Shown: positions 8,117 through 17,813, numbered from the stretch's first letter. The stretch: 48,004 bases of DNA from Alphaproteobacteria bacterium (GCA_018666135.1 JABJAN010000109.1:1-48004); one strand, 5' to 3'. Notes: generated by a model from the sequence alone, not told the origin. Program-made: numbers and translations.

Positions 8117-9628
8117 GTGAAAATTATGAAATATCAAGAATCTTTAACTTATTTAATTGAAGCCTTTGGTGGTTCAGACAACCTACAAAAAATACTTGGC
8201 GTTGGTCCAAGTGCTTTAAGTAATTATCGGCGCCGAGAGCATCTTCCATTTAATCAAGCTCAGAAATTATCAGAGTTAGCACCAGATTATGGATTTAATC
8301 TTGATCCTTATAGCCTGAGAATTAGCCCTGTAAACAAGAAAGCTAAATTAGAAATATTACTTATAATTACGGGAGGAATTGCTGCCTATAAATCGTTAGA
8401 GCTGATTCGCAGATTACAGGATTTTGAATTTTCTGTTACTGCTGTAATGACAGAATCGGCACATCAATTTATCACTCCTTTATCTGTATCAGCCCTTACT
8501 GGCAATAAGGTATATTCTGATTTATTTGACTTAACAGACGAGCAGGAAATGGGTCATATACAGCTCGCTCGGAAAGCTGATTTAGTTTTGATAGCGCCAG
8601 CAACAGCAAATTTTATCAGCAAGATTGCACATGGATTAGCAGATGATCTTGCAAGTACCATTTGTCTTGTCACTGATGCTCCCATTTTTGTAGTACCTGC
8701 TATGAACCCGCATATGTGGGCAAATCTAGCCACACAAGAAAACTGTCGCATATTAAGGAATAGAGAAATTACCTTCATTGGACCAGATGATGGCGATACT
8801 GCTTGCGGGGAGAATGGGTCTGGGCGATTTGCCGAGACTTCATTCATTATTTCTATAATTCAGAAAAAACTGCTTAGTAACGAAAACCTGAACATTTTCT
8901 TCGAAAATAAAAGCCAACAGAAGCATCTGATTGCAAAACCACTCGCAGGAAAACGCATATTGATTACTGCTGGACCTACATTTGAGCCAATAGACCCCGT
9001 GCGATTTATCGGCAATCGCTCATCTGGCAAGCAAGGATATGCAATTGCAGCTGCCTGTGCACTTGCTGGGGCTGAAGTTTGCCTTGTTTCTGGACCTGTT
9101 AATCTGGCTGCGCCGTCAGATACTCGCCTTATTAATATAGAAACAGCGGAGCAAATGCAGCAAGCTTGCGCAAGTGAGCTGCAAGTGGCAAATGGGCTAC
9201 AAATAGATTGTGTGATTTGCGCAGCAGCAGTTTCAGACTGGCAAATGGTTGAACTAGGTGATTTAAAACTAAAAAAATCAGATTCAGGTCCTCCTCAGCT
9301 TCGGTTGAAAGAAACACCTGATATTTTATCTTGGGTTGGACATCACCCTTCTCGTCCAAGATTAGTAATAGGGTTTGCCGCAGAAACAGATACGCTAAAA
9401 CAGAACGCACAAAGCAAAAGAATGCGCAAGAATGCGGACTGGATTCTAGCTAATTCTGTTATTCAATCTGGCGAAACTGTATTTAATTCAGACAAGAATG
9501 AGATTTTATTTATATCCGAAACAAAAGAAGAAGCATGGGCAGCTGATAATAAACAAGCCATTGCCCAAAAACTAGTCGTCCATATCAGTGAATATTTTTC
9601 TTCCACCGACCTAGATAGAAATTGTTAA
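8117..9628 (+). CDS. coaBC: Bifunctional CoaBC with an extra N-terminal helix-turn-helix
   Basis: CoaBC joins cysteine to 4'-phosphopantothenate and decarboxylates the product, two steps of CoA synthesis. The CoaC flavoprotein part (about residues 78-255) shows His147 in [14 protein letters not shown] at 194-201 and the active-site Cys230 in ACGENGSG. The CoaB part (about 278 onward) shows Asn300 in [15 protein letters not shown] and LKLKK. Residues 1-75 are extra: an FGG-(helix)[14 protein letters not shown] pattern at 17-40 that looks like a YdaS/Cro-type DNA-binding helix-turn-helix. There is no internal Met near the usual CoaC start, so the fusion is read continuously. The start is GTG 8117 or ATG 8126; neither has a good ribosome site. 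Confidence 0.93.
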   Translation: MKIMKYQESLTYLIEAFGGSDNLQKILGVGPSALSNYRRREHLPFNQAQKLSELAPDYGFNLDPYSLRISPVNKKAKLEILLIITGGIAAYKSLELIRRLQDFEFSVTAVMTESAHQFITPLSVSALTGNKVYSDLFDLTDEQEMGHIQLARKADLVLIAPATANFISKIAHGLADDLASTICLVTDAPIFVVPAMNPHMWANLATQENCRILRNREITFIGPDDGDTACGENGSGRFAETSFIISIIQKKLLSNENLNIFFENKSQQKHLIAKPLAGKRILITAGPTFEPIDPVRFIGNRSSGKQGYAIAAACALAGAEVCLVSGPVNLAAPSDTRLINIETAEQMQQACASELQVANGLQIDCVICAAAVSDWQMVELGDLKLKKSDSGPPQLRLKETPDILSWVGHHPSRPRLVIGFAAETDTLKQNAQSKRMRKNADWILANSVIQSGETVFNSDKNEILFISETKEEAWAADNKQAIAQKLVVHISEYFSSTDLDRNC

Positions 9629-9638
9629 AAGAGGCCAT

Positions 9639-10103
9639 ATGAATACGCCCTTATATATTGATATTGAAATTTTGGAACATGCAAAATCCCTTCCTATTCC
9701 TGAATATCAGACGATGGGTTCTGCTGGAATGGATTTATATGCTGCATTAGCACAGCCTTTAGAATTAAGCCCCTTTGAGAGATGCCTAATTCCAACAGGA
9801 TTGAAAATTGCGCTGCCAGTTGGAACAGAGGCTCAGGTTCGACCTCGCTCTGGGTTAGCCTTAAAATATGGCGTAACTGTGCTAAACTCGCCTGGAACAA
9901 TAGATAGTGACTATCGAGGTGAAATTAAAATTTTACTCATAAATTTAGGCACAGACTCTTTTAGAATCGAACATGGCTTGCGAGTCGCTCAATTAATTAT
10001 TGCGCCTGTTCAACACGCCATTTTAATGCCAAAGAAAAATCTTGATAATACCAAACGAGGTGACGGTGGTTTTGGTTCCACAGGTCAAAAGAGTGACTCA
10101 TAA
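9639..10103 (+). CDS. dut: dUTP diphosphatase
   Basis: Dut hydrolyses dUTP to dUMP, keeping uracil out of DNA and feeding thymidylate synthesis. The 154-residue trimeric-type enzyme shows all five motifs in order: GSAGMDL, RPRSGLA, a [10 protein letters not shown] segment with the catalytic Asp, RVAQLI, and the C-terminal [10 protein letters not shown] arm that closes on the phosphates. ATG 9639 has AGAGG just upstream. It begins 10 bp after coaBC, and its stop TAA is immediately followed by the ATG of the next gene. The coaBC-dut pairing is widespread in proteobacteria. Confidence 0.97.
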   Translation: MNTPLYIDIEILEHAKSLPIPEYQTMGSAGMDLYAALAQPLELSPFERCLIPTGLKIALPVGTEAQVRPRSGLALKYGVTVLNSPGTIDSDYRGEIKILLINLGTDSFRIEHGLRVAQLIIAPVQHAILMPKKNLDNTKRGDGGFGSTGQKSDS

Positions 10104-10868
10104 ATGACCATTAGCGATACCCAGCTACACAGATATGCACGGCAAATCATAATGAAAGAGATTGATGAAGAAGGTCAAAATGCTCTTTTATCGTCTAAAG
10201 TAGCTATTTTAGGTGCTGGCGGATTAGGTGCGCCTGTGATTGCAAATTTAGCTGCAGCAGGCGTTGGAGAACTTTTGATTTGTGATAACGACACTGTTGA
10301 TCTTAGTAATCTTAATCGCCAGTTTATCCATCGCATGCAAGATATAGGAAACCTAAAAACACAGAGTGCAAAGCGCTTTATAGAAGAAATTAATTCAGAT
10401 GTTACAGTACGTACAATGCAACAGACGATGGACGAAAATTCTTTGTTCCATATTTTGGCAGATTGCGATGTTCTAATAGATTGCGCTGATCAGTATCAGA
10501 CAAAATATAATGCGGCAAAAGCTGCTTTTAAAAGAGGCATTCCGCATATTTTTGGAGGGGCCATACGTTTTGACGGTCAAATAGCCTCTTTTTTAGCAGG
10601 CGTTGATGGATTTGATACATCTCCCTGCTTCGCGTGCCTTTTTCCAAAAGGGGCAGAGGTAGAACAAGCACCTAATTGCGCACAAGCTGGAATATTATCA
10701 CCAATAACAGGTGTAATAGGAAATCTGCAAGCACTAGAGGCAATTAAATGGATTACTAAGTCACATCAAATCAATGGCAATACTTTATTAATATTCGACG
10801 GATTTACGCCTTCATTTACATCAATCAAAACCAGTATCCAGCCTGATTGTTCAATCTGTTCTAAATAG
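10104..10868 (+). CDS. MoeB/ThiF-type E1 adenylyltransferase
   Basis: Enzymes of this family adenylate the C-terminal glycine of a small ubiquitin-like sulfur carrier (MoaD in molybdopterin, ThiS in thiamine synthesis). The 254 residues contain the nucleotide loop GAGGLGAP at 37-44, the NLNRQF segment with the conserved Arg, and a zinc site made of CFAC (175-178) and CSIC (249-252). Cys192 (APNCAQAGILSP) is the candidate catalytic cysteine. There is no C-terminal rhodanese domain, so it is the short MoeB form. No sulfur-carrier or other cofactor genes are nearby, so MoeB and ThiF cannot be told apart from this window. It is abutted directly by dut. Confidence 0.9.
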   Translation: MTISDTQLHRYARQIIMKEIDEEGQNALLSSKVAILGAGGLGAPVIANLAAAGVGELLICDNDTVDLSNLNRQFIHRMQDIGNLKTQSAKRFIEEINSDVTVRTMQQTMDENSLFHILADCDVLIDCADQYQTKYNAAKAAFKRGIPHIFGGAIRFDGQIASFLAGVDGFDTSPCFACLFPKGAEVEQAPNCAQAGILSPITGVIGNLQALEAIKWITKSHQINGNTLLIFDGFTPSFTSIKTSIQPDCSICSK

Positions 10869-10900
10869 GCGTTTGTTACAGAATCTTAATAAGGATTGCT

Positions 10901-11878
10901 TTATAACATCGCTGGAACAACCCTATCTGGGGGGGTGTGTCCATCCAAGAACGTTTGAATATTTATAATTACTTTATCGCCCATTGCGTGTCTGCCTTCA
11001 ATAGTAGCAGAGCCAATATGAGGTAATAGGACAACATTTGGCAAATCAATCAAATCAGATGTTACAGATGGCTCATGCTCATATACATCTAACCCTGCTC
11101 CAGCAATTTTATTTTCGCTTAATAAATCTATTAAAGCTTTTTCCTCAATTACATCCCCTCTGCCTGTATTAACAAGATAAGTATGAGGCGATAATAGGCT
11201 CAATCTCTGTTTGTTTAAAAGATGATGTGTTGCTGGTGTGCTAGGACAATTCACAGATAAGATATCTATCCGTGGAAGCATTTGCTCAACCGTTTCCCAA
11301 TAGGTTGCTTCTAATTCTAATTCCGTTGATTGATGGACAGGCTTTCTATTATGATAATGGATAGACATCCCAAAGGCTTTTGCCCTCCGAGCAATCGCTT
11401 GTCCGATAGAACCCATGCCAATGATGCCAAGCCTTTTTCCATTAATACGGTGACCTAACATACCTGTGGGTGACCAGCCATGCCACTGTCCTGAACGAAT
11501 TTTTGCATCACCTTGCACGATTCGGCGAGGAACTGCCAGAATAAGAGCCAATGCCACATCTGCTGTATCTTCACTCAATACACCTGGCGTATTGGTAACA
11601 GTTATTCCTTTTTCCCTAGCGGCTTTAACATCTATATGGTCAACCCCAGTTCCAAAGGAGGCTATAAGACGCAATTGAGGACCTGCCTTCTCAATGATAG
11701 AAGCATTTAGATTATCTGTTACCGTTGGCACCAATACTTCGGCTGTTTTTACAGCCTCTATCAGCTGTTTTTCGGTAAAGGGCTGATCTGTTTGGTTTAA
11801 AGTTGCATCAAACAGCTCACGCATACGCGTTTCAACTGAGTCAGGTAATCTTCTAGTTAGTATAATTTTAGTCTTCAT
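10901..11878 (-). CDS. D-isomer specific 2-hydroxyacid dehydrogenase (glyoxylate/hydroxypyruvate reductase-like)
   Basis: This NAD(P)-dependent enzyme reduces a 2-oxoacid such as glyoxylate or hydroxypyruvate. The 325-residue protein shows the Rossmann motif GMGSIG at 154-159 and the catalytic trio Arg240 (NTGRGDVIEE), Glu269 (YEHEP) and His287 (LPHIGSAT). A basic HNRKP after the second strand suggests NADPH may be preferred, but this is inference. Substrate cannot be read from sequence. It converges on the E1 gene with a 32-bp gap lacking a clear terminator and is divergent from the SH3 gene. Confidence 0.93.
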   Translation of the reverse strand: MKTKIILTRRLPDSVETRMRELFDATLNQTDQPFTEKQLIEAVKTAEVLVPTVTDNLNASIIEKAGPQLRLIASFGTGVDHIDVKAAREKGITVTNTPGVLSEDTADVALALILAVPRRIVQGDAKIRSGQWHGWSPTGMLGHRINGKRLGIIGMGSIGQAIARRAKAFGMSIHYHNRKPVHQSTELELEATYWETVEQMLPRIDILSVNCPSTPATHHLLNKQRLSLLSPHTYLVNTGRGDVIEEKALIDLLSENKIAGAGLDVYEHEPSVTSDLIDLPNVVLLPHIGSATIEGRHAMGDKVIINIQTFLDGHTPPDRVVPAML

Positions 11879-11942
11879 GTAAATTAAACCTTATGTATTT
11901 TTACCAATATTTAGAAGATTCTCGTATTGTAACCAGCATATC

Positions 11943-11951
11943 TGTTATAAT
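11943..11951 (+). promoter_or_regulatory. Extended -10 promoter element for the SH3 gene
   Basis: TGTTATAAT is a full extended -10 (TGn plus TATAAT) in the 100-bp divergent gap, 27 bases before the first possible ATG of the SH3-domain gene. No good -35 box precedes it, which is tolerable for extended -10 promoters. Confidence 0.35.
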
Positions 11952-11978
11952 GTCTTAAATAGTTTTTATACTATTTCT

Positions 11979-12653
11979 ATGCTTTACATAACTTTAAATT
12001 TGCTTTTTCCATGCGTCCAGATTTATTTTTTACATAACAAACGATATAAAACCATTATGCTACTAAAAAAAATGCTGCCTTACACTCACCTATGCCTTTT
12101 TATTAGATCGGCAATAAAAGCACTCTCTAAATCAGTGTCTATTTTGATTTACTCTTTGCTATTTTGCATCCTTATGCCATCGAGTTGGCCTTTGCCTAAT
12201 ACCACAGAAGCACAAGATATCAGAGTTGTTGTTCGTGGATCTGGATATGATGTCCCACGGTTTCTCTCTTTGAAATCAAATAAAGCAAATATGAGAGTTG
12301 GACCTGGCAACGAATATCCGATTGCATGGGTTTATAATCGCAAAGGTCTGCCTGTGAAGGTAATTGCAGAATATGAAGTTTGGCGAAAGGTAGTAGACCA
12401 TGAAGGAACTACTGGATGGATGCACACAAATTTGCTGACAGGTAGAAGAACTGCCTTAATAACTGACCGAATTGTAAAACTCTATAAATCTAATGAAGAC
12501 AATTCTGATGTCGTAGGTTACGCTGAAAGAAATGTACTGATGGAGTTGCAATATTGCAAAGCTCGGTTTTGCCGCGTTGCCGATCCTTCGTTAAAAGGAT
12601 GGTTAAAGCGCAATGACTTCTGGGGTTTGCTAGAAGATGAGAATTTAGACTGA
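11979..12653 (+). CDS. Exported SH3-domain protein of alphaproteobacterial type
   Basis: The mature part carries two SH3-like repeats (about residues 95-145 and 150-215). The first has the bacterial SH3 hallmark NMRVGPGNEYPIAWVY and ends in GTTGWMH; the second ends in GWLKR. Such domains bind peptidoglycan or peptides in the envelope. An N-terminal hydrophobic segment (about residues 50-70, ILIYSLLFCILMPSSWPL) followed by NTTEAQD looks like a signal peptide. The start is uncertain: ATG 11979, ATG 12057 or ATG 12072; none has a clear ribosome site, and one of the later two gives a more normal signal peptide. Similar proteins often sit beside a 2-hydroxyacid dehydrogenase gene in Alphaproteobacteria, as here. 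Confidence 0.85.
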   Translation: MLYITLNLLFPCVQIYFLHNKRYKTIMLLKKMLPYTHLCLFIRSAIKALSKSVSILIYSLLFCILMPSSWPLPNTTEAQDIRVVVRGSGYDVPRFLSLKSNKANMRVGPGNEYPIAWVYNRKGLPVKVIAEYEVWRKVVDHEGTTGWMHTNLLTGRRTALITDRIVKLYKSNEDNSDVVGYAERNVLMELQYCKARFCRVADPSLKGWLKRNDFWGLLEDENLD

Positions 12654-12729
12654 GTAGCGTAAAAATTACTTATAGGTTATTTATACATAACACAACATAA
12701 TGGGTTCGACCGCTAATAAAGGAATATCA

Positions 12730-13245
12730 ATGACTCTTAACCAACAATCCAGTTTTTCGTATGACCAATTAATTTCATGTGCCAAGGGCGAATTATTTGG
12801 ACCTGGAAACCCTCAACTACCGATGCCACCAATGTTAATGTGTGACCGAATTACCTCAATTTCTAATACAGGTGGCAACTATGATAAAGGCGAAATTATT
12901 GCTGAATTTGATATACATCCTGATCTTTGGTTTTTCGAGTGTCATTTTGAAAATGACCCTGTAATGCCTGGTTGTCTGGGCATGGATGCACTTTGGCAGT
13001 TAGTCGGTTTTTATCTTGGCTGGTCAGGCGGGCAAGGTAGGGGAAGAGCTATTTCTGTTGGCCAAGTAAAATTTTCAGGTCAAATTTTGCCAAGTGCAAA
13101 AAAACTGACATTTAAACTAAATATGAAGCGTGTCATTCTGCGCAAATTAGTCTTGGGTATTGCAGATGGCGAAGTTTTATGCGACGGCGAGTCCGTGTTT
13201 GAAGCAGAAGATATTCGTGTTGGGCTATTTGGATCGGAGGTTTAA
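12730..13245 (+). CDS. fabA: 3-hydroxydecanoyl-ACP dehydratase/isomerase
   Basis: FabA dehydrates 3-hydroxydecanoyl-ACP and isomerises the trans-2 product to cis-3, the branch point to unsaturated fatty acids. With ATG 12730 the protein has 171 residues, matching the family. The active-site His72 lies in [13 protein letters not shown] and Asp86 in GMDALWQ. I chose this start because AAAGGA lies 6 bases upstream; ATG 12700 in the same frame has no ribosome site. It begins the fabA-fabB-fabI cluster, with a two-base gap to fabB. Unlike many relatives, no Fur-family irr gene precedes it. Confidence 0.96.
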   Translation: MTLNQQSSFSYDQLISCAKGELFGPGNPQLPMPPMLMCDRITSISNTGGNYDKGEIIAEFDIHPDLWFFECHFENDPVMPGCLGMDALWQLVGFYLGWSGGQGRGRAISVGQVKFSGQILPSAKKLTFKLNMKRVILRKLVLGIADGEVLCDGESVFEAEDIRVGLFGSEV

Positions 13246-13247
13246 TT

Positions 13248-14486
13248 ATGAGACGAGTTGTTATAACTGGTGTTGGTGTTGTGTCCTCTATTGGCAATAA
13301 TGCAGATGAAGTTACACAATCTTTAATGAATGGTACCTCTGGAATAGTAGCGGCACCAGATTATGCTGAACTTGGCTTTCGCTCTCAGGTAAAAGGAACA
13401 GTTAAGCTTGATGTAACTGAACATATTGACAGAAAACAAATGCGATTCATGGGAGAAGGGGCTGCCTATGCTGTTCTATCTATGGAACAAGCCATTTCTG
13501 ATTCTGGCTTAGAAGAAACAGATATATCTAATCCTAGAACAGGTCTTATTGCAGGATCTGGCGGTCCATCCACAGCTAATCTAGTGCAGGCTGCAGACAT
13601 TGCACGGGAAAAAGGACCAAAACGAATTGGCCCTTATATGGTACCAAGATGTATGTCTTCTACAGTGTCTGCCTGCATTGCAACATTTTTCAAAATTAAG
13701 GGTATTAACTATTCTATTACATCTGCTTGTTCAACTTCTGCACATTGTATTGCTGCAGGAACAGATGCTATTCGATATGGAATGCAAGATATCGTATTTG
13801 CTGGTGGCGGGGAAGAATTAGATTGGTCTTTATCCTCACTATTTGACGCTATGGGCGCGATGTCTTCAAAATATAATGAGACACCTGAGCTAGCCAGTCG
13901 CGCCTATGATTCTGATCGAGATGGATTTGTAATTGCTGGCGGCGGCGGTATGCTTGTATTAGAAGAATATGAGCATGCTAAAGCAAGGGGTGCTAAAATT
14001 TATGCAGAAGTCGTAGGATATGGCGCCAATTCAGACGGATATGATATGGTTGCTCCTTCAGGCGAGGGCGCAGTAAGATGCATGCAGCTGGCACTAGACG
14101 GTTTCAACGGAAACGGATTGCCAAATGACGTTGTTTATATTAATGCGCATGGCACTTCCACACCAACAGGTGATGCAAAAGAACTCGCAGCTGTTAGCGA
14201 AGTGTTCAGTCCACTTGGTAAACTTCCATATCTCTCATCTACTAAATCATTAACTGGGCATTCACTTGGTGCAACTGGTGTTCAAGAGGTAATTTATACC
14301 TTATTGATGATGCAACATAATTTTATTGCTGCCTCTGCTAATATTGAAACGCCTGACCCTGATATTGGCGATTTGCCTGTGGTGACAAGTCGGATAGATG
14401 ACGTTGATGTTTCGGTTGCTTTATCAAATTCATTTGGATTTGGCGGTACTAATGCAACTGTAGCTCTAGCGAAAGTGATAACATAA
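13248..14486 (+). CDS. fabB: 3-oxoacyl-ACP synthase I
   Basis: FabB condenses malonyl-ACP with acyl-ACP and is specifically needed to elongate the cis-3-decenoyl-ACP made by FabA. The 412-residue protein is a thiolase-fold enzyme with the Cys-His-His triad: Cys161 (SACSTSAHC), His301 ([11 protein letters not shown]) and His338 ([11 protein letters not shown]), plus Lys333. The [10 protein letters not shown] and glycine-rich FGFGGTNAT segments are intact. It starts two bases after fabA, with the GGAGG ribosome site inside the fabA end. It was called FabB rather than FabF mainly from partnership with fabA. Confidence 0.95.
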   Translation: MRRVVITGVGVVSSIGNNADEVTQSLMNGTSGIVAAPDYAELGFRSQVKGTVKLDVTEHIDRKQMRFMGEGAAYAVLSMEQAISDSGLEETDISNPRTGLIAGSGGPSTANLVQAADIAREKGPKRIGPYMVPRCMSSTVSACIATFFKIKGINYSITSACSTSAHCIAAGTDAIRYGMQDIVFAGGGEELDWSLSSLFDAMGAMSSKYNETPELASRAYDSDRDGFVIAGGGGMLVLEEYEHAKARGAKIYAEVVGYGANSDGYDMVAPSGEGAVRCMQLALDGFNGNGLPNDVVYINAHGTSTPTGDAKELAAVSEVFSPLGKLPYLSSTKSLTGHSLGATGVQEVIYTLLMMQHNFIAASANIETPDPDIGDLPVVTSRIDDVDVSVALSNSFGFGGTNATVALAKVIT

Positions 14487-14492
14487 ATTAAA

Positions 14493-15275
14493 ATGACGAT
14501 TTTATCTGGAAAACGCGGCTTAATAATGGGCGTGGCGAATGAAAGTTCAGCCGCGTGGGGAATTGCTAAAAAAGCTTCTGAGCTAGGGGCTGAGTTAGCT
14601 TTTACCTATCAGATGCCTGCCTTTGAAAAGCGTCTTGCTCCATTAGCAGACTCTATTGGCGCTGATATTTTGATACCTTGTGATGTAAGTGAAGAGAATG
14701 CCAGCAAAATTGCTATGGAGCAGCTATCCAAACATTGGACAGAAATAGATTTTGTTGTTCATGCAGTTGGGTTTTCAGATAAACAGCAATTGCGAGGTGC
14801 CTATTATAATACAACTCGCGATAATTTTAAACAAACGATGTTAATATCTACTTTTTCATTTACTGAATTAGCTCAAGCAAGCTCAATGATGATGCCAAAT
14901 GGCGGCTCTCTTTTAACACTAAGTTATTTAGGAGGTGTTAAAACGACACCAAATTACAATGTAATGGGTGTTGCAAAAGCTGCATTAGAAGCATCTGTCA
15001 GATATTTAGCCGTGGATCTTGGTGGCCGTAATATTAGGGTAAATGGTGTTTCTGCAGGACCAATGAAAACTCTTGCAGGGGCTGCAATAAGCGGGGCGAG
15101 GGGCATATTTCGACATAGCGAGCAAAATGCTCCATTAGGGCGAAACCCTGATATATATGAAGTTGGCAATGCTGCTTGTTATTTACTATCAGATTTATCG
15201 AGTGGTGTTACTGGCGAGATTCATTATGTCGATGGCGGGTTTAATAATGTTGGCGTGCCTGCAAGTGATGTTTAA
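14493..15275 (+). CDS. fabI: Enoyl-ACP reductase (NADH)
   Basis: FabI carries out the last reduction of each fatty-acid elongation cycle and is the triclosan target. The 260-residue short-chain dehydrogenase shows the FabI-type cofactor loop GVANESSAAWGIAK at 13-26 and the active-site pair Tyr155 and Lys162 spaced Y-x6-K (YNVMGVAK), with Tyr145 upstream as in FabI proteins. It starts six bases after fabB without an obvious ribosome site, suggesting coupling. The C-terminal VTGEIHYVDGG strand is typical. Confidence 0.95.
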   Translation: MTILSGKRGLIMGVANESSAAWGIAKKASELGAELAFTYQMPAFEKRLAPLADSIGADILIPCDVSEENASKIAMEQLSKHWTEIDFVVHAVGFSDKQQLRGAYYNTTRDNFKQTMLISTFSFTELAQASSMMMPNGGSLLTLSYLGGVKTTPNYNVMGVAKAALEASVRYLAVDLGGRNIRVNGVSAGPMKTLAGAAISGARGIFRHSEQNAPLGRNPDIYEVGNAACYLLSDLSSGVTGEIHYVDGGFNNVGVPASDV

Positions 15276-15303
15276 TCTGCATTAAATTATGCATAATAAA
15301 ATA

Positions 15304-15354
15304 TAGGGTATGCACCCTAGTGATAAGACAAAGCCAGCAAAATGCTGGCTTTGT
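15304..15354. terminator. Double hairpin between convergent fabI and pnp
   Basis: Two stem-loops stand in tandem: a 6-bp stem TAGGGT/ACCCTA at 15304-15319, then a perfect 12-bp stem (ACAAAGCCAGCA with its complement, AAA loop) at 15328-15354. The second is followed on the plus strand by a T-rich stretch (TTATTC) and on the minus strand by CTTATC. It probably ends fabABI transcription and may also end pnp transcription. Confidence 0.7.
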
Positions 15355-15391
15355 TTATTCAAATTCATTTTTTGCTTCTAATTTCTAGTAT

Positions 15392-17524
15392 TTATTCAGA
15401 TACTTCTTCATCTACTTCACTAGTGGCTAGTTCAAGGTCTTCACCTGTTTCTTGGTTAACTCTCTTCATTGATAGTTTAACTTTTCCCCTATCATCAAAG
15501 CCAATTACTTTAACCTGAACGCTGTCCCCTTCTTTGCAAACATCTGTTGTCTTTGAGACTCGCTCTTCCTTCATTTCAGATATATGAACAAGACCGTCTT
15601 TTGGTCCAAGGAAATTCACAAATGCGCCAAAATCAACTGTTTTTACAACTGTTCCAGTATAAATCACACCAAGTTCTGGTTCTGCTACGATATCTCTAAC
15701 ACGGCCAATCGCTGCGTCTGATGATTCTTGTGTAGAAGCTGCGATTGATACGGTACCATCATCTTCGATATCAATTTTTGCGCCTGTTAGCTCACAGATC
15801 TCTCTGATGACTTTGCCGCCAGGACCAATAATATCTCTAATTTTGTCTACTGGTATTTTCAGTGTCGTGATTTTTGGCGCTGTATCTGATAAACTATCTC
15901 TAGCTGAAGTGAGTGCTTTGCTCATTTCCCCTAAAATATGTAATCTACCGTCTTTTGCTTGATCCAAAGCAATTTCCATGATCTCAGAAGTGATGGATGT
16001 AATTTTAATATCCATCTGCAATGAAGTGATACCGTCTTTTGTACCAGCCACTTTAAAGTCCATATCACCAAGATGATCCTCATCACCAAGTATATCTGAT
16101 AGAACTGCAAAGGAATCACCTTCTTTAATAAGACCCATGGCAATACCAGCAACAGGGCGCTTTAAAGGAACGCCCGCATCCATCAACGACAAAGAAGTGC
16201 CACACACAGTTGCCATTGAAGATGAACCGTTTGATTCTGTTACTTCTGACACGGTACGAAGCGTATAAGGAAACTCTTCTTTTTCAGGTAGCACTGGATT
16301 TATTGCACGCCATGCTAGTTTTCCATGCCCAACTTCACGTCTTCCAGGACTGCCGACCCTGCCAGCTTCTCCAACTGAATAGGGCGGGAAGTTATAATGA
16401 AGCATAAATCTTGAACGTGACTCTCCTTCCAGAGAATCAATAATCTGCTCATCTTGACCTGTACCAAGGGTTGTTACAGCTAATGCTTGTGTTTCACCTC
16501 TTGTAAACAGCGCCGAGCCATGCGTTCTAGGCAATAATCCAACCTCTGCAACGATTGGGCGAACCGTTTTTGTGTCTCTGCCATCAATACGCATACCTGT
16601 TTTTAAAATGGCTGAGCGAACAACATCTGATTCTAGCTCTTTCATAATACCACCAACAAGCACGCCATCTGCATCTTCACCAGCAAGCTCAACTGCTTTT
16701 GCTTTTACAGATGAAAGTGCTTCTTGTCTTTGCGTTTTATCGGAAATTGCATACCCTTTTTCTACCTCTGGCCTAAGAGATGACAATGTGTTTCTCATTG
16801 CTTCTGCCTCTGGCGCTTCTTGTGGAAGATCTCTTGGGTCTTTAGCTGCAGATTCTGCTAACTCAATAATTGCGTTAATCGCTGTCTGGATATGCTCATG
16901 TCCAAATTTTACAGCATCAAGCATAACTTTTTCGGATAACTCACTTGCCTCTGATTCAACCATCAACACACCTTCAGATGTGCCCGCCATCACCAAATCC
17001 AAAGACGAGCTTTCCATCTGAGATTTTGTTGGGTTTAATACCAAATTACCATCAAGCATGCCAACTCTTGCAGCTCCGATAGGACCAAAAAATGGAACAC
17101 CAGAAATAGTAAGTGCAGCAGAAGCGCCAATCATTGCTACGATGTCTGGTGCATTTTCCATATCATGTGATAACACTGTACAAATTACTTGTGTCTCACA
17201 CTTAAACTCTTTTGGAAATAGAGGTCTTATTGGTCTATCAATTAATCTACTAACGAGTGTTTCATTTTCAGATGGTCTGCCTTCACGTTTGAAAAACCCA
17301 CCAGGGATTTTACCAGCAGCAAATGCTTTTTCTTGATAATTTACAGTTAATGGGAAAAAATCTTGACCAGGCTTAGCTGTTTTTGCAGCAACTGCTGTAC
17401 ATAAAACAGTTGTTTGACCCATTGAAGCTAAAACAGCTCCATCAGCTTGTCTGGCAATTTTACCTGTCTCTAATACGACAGTTTTATCGCCCCATTGAAA
17501 TTCTTTCTTATAGATTGTGAACAT
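15392..17524 (-). CDS. pnp: Polyribonucleotide nucleotidyltransferase (PNPase)
   Basis: PNPase is the trimeric phosphorolytic 3'-to-5' exoribonuclease of mRNA decay and a degradosome partner. The 710 residues show the full layout: two RNase PH domains with a helical linker between them, then a KH domain ([21 protein letters not shown]) and an S1 domain ([22 protein letters not shown]). The active-site region [19 protein letters not shown] is intact. The C-terminus is a short acidic tail after S1. It follows rpsO in the usual order, but with a terminator and a 250-base leader between them. Confidence 0.97.
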   Translation of the reverse strand: MFTIYKKEFQWGDKTVVLETGKIARQADGAVLASMGQTTVLCTAVAAKTAKPGQDFFPLTVNYQEKAFAAGKIPGGFFKREGRPSENETLVSRLIDRPIRPLFPKEFKCETQVICTVLSHDMENAPDIVAMIGASAALTISGVPFFGPIGAARVGMLDGNLVLNPTKSQMESSSLDLVMAGTSEGVLMVESEASELSEKVMLDAVKFGHEHIQTAINAIIELAESAAKDPRDLPQEAPEAEAMRNTLSSLRPEVEKGYAISDKTQRQEALSSVKAKAVELAGEDADGVLVGGIMKELESDVVRSAILKTGMRIDGRDTKTVRPIVAEVGLLPRTHGSALFTRGETQALAVTTLGTGQDEQIIDSLEGESRSRFMLHYNFPPYSVGEAGRVGSPGRREVGHGKLAWRAINPVLPEKEEFPYTLRTVSEVTESNGSSSMATVCGTSLSLMDAGVPLKRPVAGIAMGLIKEGDSFAVLSDILGDEDHLGDMDFKVAGTKDGITSLQMDIKITSITSEIMEIALDQAKDGRLHILGEMSKALTSARDSLSDTAPKITTLKIPVDKIRDIIGPGGKVIREICELTGAKIDIEDDGTVSIAASTQESSDAAIGRVRDIVAEPELGVIYTGTVVKTVDFGAFVNFLGPKDGLVHISEMKEERVSKTTDVCKEGDSVQVKVIGFDDRGKVKLSMKRVNQETGEDLELATSEVDEEVSE

Positions 17525-17646
17525 TCATTACTCCGTTCGTTCATCATGTTAGCCACTTACAAATAATTGGCTGAAGAATCACGTAAACTTGAACGAAGTT
17601 CCTATGGTTTCGAATTAACATTCTAAAATATAGGTAATATTCAAAC

Positions 17647-17674
17647 TGAACAACAATCTCTGTCTGGTTGTTCA
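17647..17674 (-). repeat. Inverted repeat in the pnp upstream region
   Basis: A perfect 8-bp inverted repeat (TGAACAAC / GTTGTTCA) with a 12-base loop lies about 120 bases upstream of pnp. If transcribed it could form a leader stem-loop like the RNase III-cleaved pnp leader of enterobacteria. If the promoter candidate beside it is real, it overlaps the -35 and would act as an operator instead. Confidence 0.4.
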
Positions 17675-17783
17675 AAATGCTTGCTCGGTCAAGCGCCCGC
17701 ATATCTCCATCTTTTGCGGCAAATAGTTGTTTTCACTTTTGTATGCTGGCTGTATGACATGGGCACTGCCGAATTGCAACAAT

Positions 17784-17813
17784 AAAAAAGCCCACTTAAT
17801 AAATAAGCAGGCT
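17784..17813 (-). terminator. Rho-independent terminator after rpsO
   Basis: On the minus strand, 38 bases beyond the rpsO stop, AGCC and CTTA pair with TAAG and GGCT around a 2x2 internal mismatch (17789-17813). A T run follows (plus-strand A run 17784-17789). Partial read-through into pnp is possible because the stem is imperfect. Confidence 0.65.

Noticed and set aside
10869-10900. Possible terminator between the E1 gene and the dehydrogenase
   Set aside because: The only pairing (AATC with GATT) leaves an unworkable stem; no T run on either side.
16572-17021. 149-codon plus-strand open frame
   Set aside because: Antisense to pnp within its RNase PH domains; serine-rich composition is the mirror of the real gene.
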